This document shows, in pieces, positions 59,370-64,000 of a stretch of DNA of 64,000 nt; within the stretch, counting starts at the first letter, position 1; each line of letters starts with the position of its first letter. Source of the stretch: Mesorhizobium opportunistum WSM2075 (GTDB lineage Bacteria; Pseudomonadota; Alphaproteobacteria; Rhizobiales; Rhizobiaceae); contig NC_015675.1 in assembly GCF_000176035.2 (NCBI RefSeq), positions 1,802,001 through 1,866,000 of the forward strand, given 5' to 3'. Position numbers and translations under genes: made by a program. The notes below the pieces were generated by a model that saw only the letters and a program-made list of their open reading frames with translations, was not told the DNA's origin and did no database searches.

Positions 59370-60446
59370 ATGGCTTCAGTCGAAATCGCCAACGTCCTCA
59401 AATCCTACGCCGGGCACGAGGTGCTGCACGGCGTCTCGGTCAAGATTCCGGACGGTCAATTCGTGGTTCTCGTCGGTCCGTCGGGCTGCGGCAAGTCTAC
59501 TTTGCTGCGCATGATCGCCGGACTGGAGGATATTTCGGGCGGCACGATCAGCATCGGTGACAGAGTGGTCAACGACCTGCCGCCCAAGCAACGCGACATA
59601 TCCATGGTGTTCCAGAATTATGCGCTCTATCCGCATATGACGGTCGCTGAAAACATGGCGTTCTCGATGACGCTTGCCAAGGCGCCGAAGGCGGAAAAGG
59701 CCGAGCGGGTGGCCAAGGCCGCGGAAATCCTGGGCCTGACGCCGCTGCTTGATCGCTATCCGCGCCAGCTGTCGGGCGGCCAGCGGCAGCGTGTCGCCAT
59801 GGGGCGGTCGATCGTGCGCAACCCGCAGGTCTTCCTGTTTGACGAGCCGCTGTCGAACTTGGACGCCAAACTGCGCGTGGCCATGCGCGCCGAGATCAAG
59901 GGGCTGCACCAGCGCCTGCGCACCACCACTGTCTATGTAACGCACGACCAGGTCGAAGCCATGACGATGGCCGACCAGATCGTCGTGTTGAACAACGGAC
60001 GGGTGGAGCAGATCGGCACGCCGCTCGATCTCTACGATCACCCGGTCAATATGTTCGTCGCGACCTTCATCGGTTCGCCGTCGATGAACATCATCAGCGG
60101 CGTGGTCGCACGCGACAACGGCATACCGGCGGTGCGAACAGCCGACGGGACATTGTTGCCGGTCGGTTCAGCCTTCAGCGCGCCAGACGGAAAGCCGGTC
60201 CAATACGGGTTCCGGCCAGAGCATTTGAGCGTCTGTGCGCCGGGCAAGGGGACTGCCGCATTGGTTGGCGTGGTCGAGCCGATGGGTTCGGAGACCCAGG
60301 TTCATCTGACGATCGGCGGTGAGCCGGCGGTCGCCGTGTTTCGCGACAGAATCAGCGCCCGTCCCGGAGAGACGCTCTTCGTCGCCCCCGACATCGCCAA
60401 GCTGAACCTGTTCGATGCCGGAACGGGCAAGGCCCTGGATATTTGA
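59370..60446 (+). CDS. Sugar ABC transporter ATP-binding protein (UgpC/MalK type)
   Basis: 358 residues. Walker A GPSGCGKST (about 36-44), VFQNYALYPHMT, LSGGQRQRVAMGRS, VFLFDEPLSNLDA and VTHDQVEAMTMAD are all intact, with C-terminal OB-fold domains (YGFRPEHLSV). It powers the importer of this operon and is the last gene. It starts 34 bases after the ADP-ribosylglycohydrolase-family gene with CCCAGGAAAAATCCCG upstream. Confidence 0.95.
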   Translation: MASVEIANVLKSYAGHEVLHGVSVKIPDGQFVVLVGPSGCGKSTLLRMIAGLEDISGGTISIGDRVVNDLPPKQRDISMVFQNYALYPHMTVAENMAFSMTLAKAPKAEKAERVAKAAEILGLTPLLDRYPRQLSGGQRQRVAMGRSIVRNPQVFLFDEPLSNLDAKLRVAMRAEIKGLHQRLRTTTVYVTHDQVEAMTMADQIVVLNNGRVEQIGTPLDLYDHPVNMFVATFIGSPSMNIISGVVARDNGIPAVRTADGTLLPVGSAFSAPDGKPVQYGFRPEHLSVCAPGKGTAALVGVVEPMGSETQVHLTIGGEPAVAVFRDRISARPGETLFVAPDIAKLNLFDAGTGKALDI

Positions 60447-60507
60447 CGAGCCAATTCGTGTGCGGATCCTGGCTGGAGCCCTGCGTCGCATAGGGCCAGA
60501 TGTGTCG

Positions 60508-60711
60508 CTACCGGCGCCCGCTGCTGCCTGAGGGGCTGCCGGCTGCCCGATCGAGGCGGTCAAGTAAATCCCTGAAGCGGTCGGGAATGTCGGCGTCGAT
60601 GCGGAAGGCCGGCAGGGTGCGCAGAAAGCGCGTCATTGCCTTGGCGCCGACCTGGCGCCTGACCTCCGCGGCAAGCCGTTTTTCCTTTTCAGCCTTGTTG
60701 CGGGTCATCAT
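60508..60711 (-). CDS. Small NepR-like protein of unknown function
   Basis: 67 residues, highly charged, without signal or membrane parts: NKAEKEKRLAAEVRRQVGAK, then IPDRFRDLLDRLDRAA. The IPDRFRDLLDRLD segment resembles the core of NepR anti-sigma factors of the alphaproteobacterial general stress response (PDRFLDLLDKLD in character). No PhyR or EcfG gene is adjacent, so a NepR role is only suggested. It starts at ATGATG (60711/60708) and runs opposite to grpE. Confidence 0.5.
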   Translation of the reverse strand: MMTRNKAEKEKRLAAEVRRQVGAKAMTRFLRTLPAFRIDADIPDRFRDLLDRLDRAAGSPSGSSGRR

Positions 60712-60877
60712 TTCAAAATCCTGTGTCGGCTCCGAAACTCCTCCAGCAAGCGAATGGTTCCCGCATCACGCGCTTGTGGCAAGCAAAGCCGGCAAGTACG
60801 GTAAAGTTTGAATTAAAATCGAAGTATTGCCATTGGCGCCATTTGGGCCGGCCGAAGGCCTTCACGGTCGCTTGCCC

Positions 60878-60906
60878 CTTGATTTTTGAGCGTCAAACCT
60901 CGATAT
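60878..60906 (+). promoter_or_regulatory. Candidate promoter of grpE
   Basis: CTTG at 60878-60881 and CTCGATAT at 60899-60906, 17 bases apart, about 43 bases before the grpE start. The pair resembles alphaproteobacterial heat-shock (RpoH) or housekeeping promoters. A TTGA/TCAA inverted repeat lies within it. Confidence 0.4.
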
Positions 60907-60948
60907 CGGGCACAAAATCCAAACCATTCGAGATGACGGGAAACGGCG

Positions 60949-61581
60949 ATGAGCGACCAGGCAAAAGACGAACGCGCGCCCAACGAAGCCGAGGCGGCCG
61001 AGGCCAATGCCGAGCGCACGGAAGGCGGCATCGACGGCGACTATGAAGCGCTTGTGCGATTGCTCAAGGAAAATGAAGAGCTGAAGGACCGCGCGCTGCG
61101 CGTCGCGGCCGAGATGGAAAACCTGCGTCGCCGCACCGCGCGCGACGTACACGACGCACGCACCTATGCGGTGGCGAATTTCGCCCGCGACATGCTGTCG
61201 GTATCGGACAATCTGCGCCGCGCGCTGGACGCCATTCCGGCCGAGGCCAAGGCGTCGGGCGATGCCGGCTTCAAGGCGCTGATCGAAGGCGTCGACCTCA
61301 CCGAGCGCGCCATGCTGTCGGCGCTGGAACGGCACGGGGTCAAGAAATTGACTCCGGAAGGCGAGAAATTCGATCCCAATTTCCATCAGGCGATGTTCGA
61401 AGTGCCCAATCCCGATGTCCCGGCCAACACGGTGGTTCAGGTCGTGCAGCCGGGCTATTCGATCGGCGAGCGCGTGCTGCGGCCGGCCATGGTCGGCGTC
61501 GCCAAGGGCGGCCCGAAGGTCGCCGCCGAGGCGCCGGTCGAACCGGGGCCGGTCAACGAGCAGGCGGAGAAGGATGCGTGA
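60949..61581 (+). CDS. grpE: Nucleotide exchange factor GrpE
   Basis: 210 residues, ADP-release factor for DnaK. A charged disordered head (1-35) precedes the long coiled coil ([29 protein letters not shown]) and the beta-wing domain with the family signature [22 protein letters not shown] and [30 protein letters not shown]. Neither hrcA nor dnaK is adjacent on the visible side. The gene ends just before a palindromic repeat. Confidence 0.96.
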   Translation: MSDQAKDERAPNEAEAAEANAERTEGGIDGDYEALVRLLKENEELKDRALRVAAEMENLRRRTARDVHDARTYAVANFARDMLSVSDNLRRALDAIPAEAKASGDAGFKALIEGVDLTERAMLSALERHGVKKLTPEGEKFDPNFHQAMFEVPNPDVPANTVVQVVQPGYSIGERVLRPAMVGVAKGGPKVAAEAPVEPGPVNEQAEKDA

Positions 61582-61600
61582 TTAAGGCAGTAGGGGAGTA

Positions 61601-61684
61601 AGGCAGTAGGGGAGTAGGGAAAAAGGGAGTCCCACCGACGGTGCGGCTTCGTGCTAAACATACTCCCCTACTCCCCTACTGCCT
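61601..61684. repeat. Large inverted repeat of the GCAGTAGGGGAGTA type
   Basis: AGGCAGTAGGGGAGTAGGG (61601-61619) pairs with the complementary CCCTACTCCCCTACTGCCT-type arm ending at 61684; a further half copy precedes it at 61585-61600. Arms are about 19-24 bases. It lies between grpE and the TRIC gene; a related element flanks the other side of that gene. Confidence 0.8.
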
Positions 61685-61692
61685 GGCCTTCC

Positions 61693-62325
61693 ATGCACCC
61701 CATCGCCCTTCTCGACTATGCCGGCATTGCCGTTTTTGCGGCGACGGGGGCGTTGGCTGCGTCGCGCAAGCAGCTCGACGTCATCGGTTTCCTGTTCCTG
61801 GCCAGCGTCACCGGCATCGGCGGCGGCACGTTTCGCGACCTCATCCTCAATGTGCCTGTGTTCTGGGTGGGAAACCGCGACTATGTGCTGATCTGCGCGG
61901 TGGTGGCGGTCCTGGTGTTCTTCACCGCGCACCGCGTCGAATCCCGCTATAGGCTGCTGCTCTGGCTCGACGCCGTCGGGCTGGCTGCCTTTTCGGTGAT
62001 GGGCGCGGCAAAGGGCCTGGCAATCACCGGCTCGCCGGTGGTTTCCATCATCACCGGCATGCTGACCGCGACCTTCGGCGGCATATTGCGCGATCTCCTG
62101 GCCGGTGAGCCATCGGTGCTGCTGAAGCCCGAGATCTACGTCACGGCTGCCCTGGCGGGCGCCGCTATCTTCACACTGGGCGACGTCGCCGGACTGCCGC
62201 AGCTTGTCTCAGGCTTGGCCGGTTTCGCCGTGGCGCTCGCGGTGCGTGGCGGTGCGCTTCGTTTCGGCTGGGCATTTCCGTCCTACAAGAGCCGGCCCGG
62301 CCGGCGGCCTGAGGATATTCCGTAA
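61693..62325 (+). CDS. TRIC-type cation channel family protein (UPF0126/YicG)
   Basis: 210 residues, seven predicted membrane helices in two internally similar halves, with GASRKQLDVIGF-like and the signature VTGIGGGTFRDLIL repeated as ATFGGILRDLLAGEPSVLLK. The family forms trimeric potassium-permeable channels. ATG 61693 gives the conserved MHPIALLDYAGIAVFAATGAL start; the longer frame from 61651 would be translated from the repeat and is not used. Confidence 0.92.
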   Translation: MHPIALLDYAGIAVFAATGALAASRKQLDVIGFLFLASVTGIGGGTFRDLILNVPVFWVGNRDYVLICAVVAVLVFFTAHRVESRYRLLLWLDAVGLAAFSVMGAAKGLAITGSPVVSIITGMLTATFGGILRDLLAGEPSVLLKPEIYVTAALAGAAIFTLGDVAGLPQLVSGLAGFAVALAVRGGALRFGWAFPSYKSRPGRRPEDIP

Positions 62326-62327
62326 AA

Positions 62328-62404
62328 GAGGCAGTAGGGACTAGTCAGTAGTGAGTAGTGAGAGGAGCGTGACTCGTGACGTCTTGCCTACTGCCTACTG
62401 CCTC
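62328..62404. repeat. Second GCAGTAGG-type inverted repeat
   Basis: GAGGCAGTAGGGA (62328-62340) and GCCTACTGCCTACTGCCTC (62386-62404) are inverted arms of the same family as 61601-61684, with degenerate TAGTCAGTAGTGAGTAGTGA between. It fills the gap between the TRIC stop and the olsB stop (convergent genes). Confidence 0.75.
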
Positions 62405-63290
62405 ACGCGGCGAAGCGCTGGGCTTCCCCGCCATAGTAGTTGACGTAGCGGGCACCGATCTCCTTGACCGGCATCACCACGAAGACGTCGACCGTCGAAA
62501 ACTCGCGGTCGATGACGCAGCCGTCGCCGATGCGGGCACCGACGCGCAGATAGCCCTTGACCAAAGGCGGCATCGCCGCGATCGCTGCCTTGGCATTGAC
62601 CGCCTCGATCGGCATCAGGTCCATGGAACAATAGCGCCCGGACACCGCGCGCACGTCCCAGGCCGAGTTCGTACGGCAATGATGAGAGAGATAGGTGAGC
62701 GCCTCGGCATGCGCCGCCGGCACGGTGCCCTGGAAGGAAGCACAGCCGGTCATCACGCCGATTTCGTAGTGATTGATGTAGGCCCAGATGCCTTGCCAGA
62801 GCGCCTCGATGGTGCGCTTCGACCGGTATTCGGGCAAAACGCAGGAACGGCCGAGCTCGAGAAAACGTTGGCCAGGATGACGGGCGATGAGCTTGGTCAG
62901 CTCGAATTCGCCTTCGGAATAGAAGCCTCCGGCGGCAGCCGCGATTTCTTGCCGCAGCAGGCGATAGGTGCCGACGATGCGGCGATGCTCGGGGCCGGAA
63001 ATTGAATTGTCGAAGACAAGCAGATGGTCGCAGAGCGGATCGAACCGGTCGGCGTCACGGCGGTCCTGCGCCTGGAACAGATCTTTCCTGGCACCAAGCT
63101 CGTCGTAAAACACCCGGTAACGCACTTCCTGCGCGGCCGCGATCTCGGCCTCGTTGCGAGCAAGCCGCACTTCGAGATTGCCGATTCGGCCGAGTGCTGC
63201 GCCCTTTATGACGGAATCGACATTACGTCCGGCAAGCAAGGCGCTGCTGGCGTTCGGCCGAGTGTCACATTCCGGCATAACTGTATGCAC
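62403..63290 (-). CDS. olsB: L-ornithine N-alpha-acyltransferase (ornithine lipid synthesis)
   Basis: 295 residues, matching the length of rhizobial OlsB, which transfers a 3-hydroxyacyl group from acyl carrier protein to ornithine to make lyso-ornithine lipid. GNAT-like signatures: YRVFYDELGA, DRFDPLCDHLLVFD, FLELGRSCVLPEYRSKRTIEALWQGI, and YLRVGARIGDGCVIDREFSTVDVFVV. GTG 63290 is the start: AAGGAG lies eight bases upstream, whereas ATG 63278 is too far from it. A PHO-box-like site lies upstream, fitting induction by phosphate limitation, when ornithine lipids replace phospholipids. olsA is not in the window. Confidence 0.92.
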   Translation of the reverse strand: MHTVMPECDTRPNASSALLAGRNVDSVIKGAALGRIGNLEVRLARNEAEIAAAQEVRYRVFYDELGARKDLFQAQDRRDADRFDPLCDHLLVFDNSISGPEHRRIVGTYRLLRQEIAAAAGGFYSEGEFELTKLIARHPGQRFLELGRSCVLPEYRSKRTIEALWQGIWAYINHYEIGVMTGCASFQGTVPAAHAEALTYLSHHCRTNSAWDVRAVSGRYCSMDLMPIEAVNAKAAIAAMPPLVKGYLRVGARIGDGCVIDREFSTVDVFVVMPVKEIGARYVNYYGGEAQRFAA

Positions 63291-63341
63291 GAGTGATTCT
63301 CCTTCGAGCCATCCCTCTTGGCACGGGGATACGGTGTAGGT

Positions 63342-63359
63342 GCAACAGGATTGTGACAG
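63342..63359 (-). promoter_or_regulatory. Candidate PHO box upstream of olsB
   Basis: On the minus strand it reads CTGTCACAATCCTGTTGC: two CTGT-starting half-sites 11 bases apart, matching the PhoB consensus CTGTCAT-N4-CTGTCAT at 6/7 and 4/7 positions. It is 52 bases before the olsB start. olsB is known to be phosphate-regulated in S. meliloti. Confidence 0.62.
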
Positions 63360-63563
63360 TACCGTGATACGACGTCGCGGGCAATACTTCGTCGGCTGGC
63401 GAAAACGGTCAACCGGCTACGTTCGGTAAGGAGACTCGAGGCGCGACGCGCCCGCGCGGGTTCAGGCAACGCGCTCCAGGCCTTGTTTTCATGCATGTCG
63501 TTTTTCCGAAGCGGAGGCCCACTTTTGGGCAAATGGATCAGCCGCGTACCGGAAAAAACCGGC

Positions 63564-64000
63564 TCAAGCGGCGACCTGGCCCTCGACGGCGTTGACCAGC
63601 GCGTCGGGATCGAGCGGCTTGGTGACAAAACCGCTGGCGCCGTGAGCAAGCACGGCATGGCGGGTCTTTTCCTGGCTATCGGCCGACAGCACCATGATCG
63701 GCACGGGCGGCGCGGATGTCTCCTCCTCATGGCGGCGGATCGCGGCAATGGCGTCCAGCCCATCCATGACCGGCATATGCAGGTCCATCAGCACCACGTC
63801 GAAGCGGTGCTTGTGCCCGGCGCTGGTGACGGCCTCGACCGCTGCCTTGCCATTGCCGACCACCTGGACGCGATGCCCAGCCTTCAGCAGCGTGGCGCGG
63901 GCCAGCATGGCATTGATGTCGTTGTCCTCGGCGATCAGCACGGACAGGCCTTGCTGGCGCTCGCTCGATGCACGCAGCGCCGGTGCCCGACGCTTTTCCG
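63564..64000 (-). CDS. Receiver-domain protein, C-terminal part (5' end outside window)
   Basis: At least 145 residues, open to the window edge at 64000. A CheY-like receiver domain is complete: VLIAEDNDIN (acidic pocket), phospho-acceptor Asp in VVLMDLHMPVMDGLDA, Ser in IMVLSADS, and Lys in GFVTKPLDPDAL. An Arg/Ala-rich linker (EKRRAPALRASSERQQG) precedes it, so this is most likely the end of a hybrid histidine kinase whose kinase part lies beyond the window. Confidence 0.85.
   Translation of the reverse strand, partial: EKRRAPALRASSERQQGLSVLIAEDNDINAMLARATLLKAGHRVQVVGNGKAAVEAVTSAGHKHRFDVVLMDLHMPVMDGLDAIAAIRRHEEETSAPPVPIMVLSADSQEKTRHAVLAHGASGFVTKPLDPDALVNAVEGQVAA

Noticed and set aside
1..64000. 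CRISPR array, rRNA, tRNA, prophage or transposase genes
   Set aside because: No regularly spaced direct repeats, no tRNA-like cloverleaf, and no integrase or transposase motif was found on reading both strands. Base composition is even apart from promoter spacers.

Overview
The window looks like chromosome of a Mesorhizobium-type alphaproteobacterium (Rhizobiales). The evidence is GC-rich DNA throughout, an OlsB ornithine-lipid acyltransferase, a DUF2849/DUF934-flanked cysG-cysI-cysH sulfate assimilation operon, two LacI-controlled CUT1 sugar ABC operons, a polA/peptidase spacer holding a small RNA of the rhizobial alpha-r7 type, and families of intergenic palindromes usual in this group. I found no rRNA, tRNA, CRISPR array, transposase or prophage gene. 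Assignments rest on reading motifs by eye; no database search was run.

Layout. 1-3400: periplasmic copper handling (DUF2946, PCuAC chaperone, YcnI, CopC-CopD fusion). 3.5-4.9 kb: gnd. 4.9-13.8 kb: a LacI repressor divergent from a sugar ABC transporter, a TIM-barrel isomerase, a Gfo/Idh/MocA dehydrogenase and an aldo/keto reductase; two copies of one 14-base operator lie in front of the repressor and the binding-protein gene. 13.8-18.4 kb: two divergent secreted serine proteases (trypsin-like and V8-like) and a secreted MORN-repeat protein. 18.5-26.6 kb: a five-gene minus-strand operon with two exported caspase-fold proteases, one carrying an N-terminal WD40 propeller, plus a one-pass membrane protein, a six-cysteine secreted protein and a Memo-CapA fusion; three junctions are ATGA overlaps. 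This is the most unusual part of the window. 26.9-33 kb: Zur-like regulator, polA, small RNA, M20 peptidase, RNase D. 33-38 kb: small stress/membrane proteins, a glycosyltransferase-like protein, a beta-propeller protein, a class A penicillin-binding protein. 38-44 kb: NTF2-like protein, SDR, quinone oxidoreductase with a divergent AraC regulator, Kef-type antiporter, host-attachment protein. 44.3-49.2 kb: siroheme synthase, DUF2849, sulfite reductase, APS/PAPS reductase, DUF934. 49.3-52.9 kb: a frameshifted GMC oxidoreductase, a DJ-1/PfpI protein, a fatty acid desaturase. 53-60.4 kb: a second LacI/ABC operon with an embedded ADP-ribosylglycohydrolase-family enzyme. 60.5-64 kb: small NepR-like ORF, grpE, TRIC channel, olsB with a PHO-box-like site, and the C-terminal end of a receiver-domain protein cut by the window edge.

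How the genes work together. The copper genes form one periplasmic copper-delivery unit. The two ABC loci import different, unidentified carbohydrates and each carries its own repressor and catabolic enzymes. The cys genes make siroheme and reduce activated sulfate to sulfide. The exported proteases, MORN protein, caspases and Memo-CapA protein look like one envelope-located proteolytic system; that link is inferred from adjacency, shared export signals and translational coupling, not from a described pathway.
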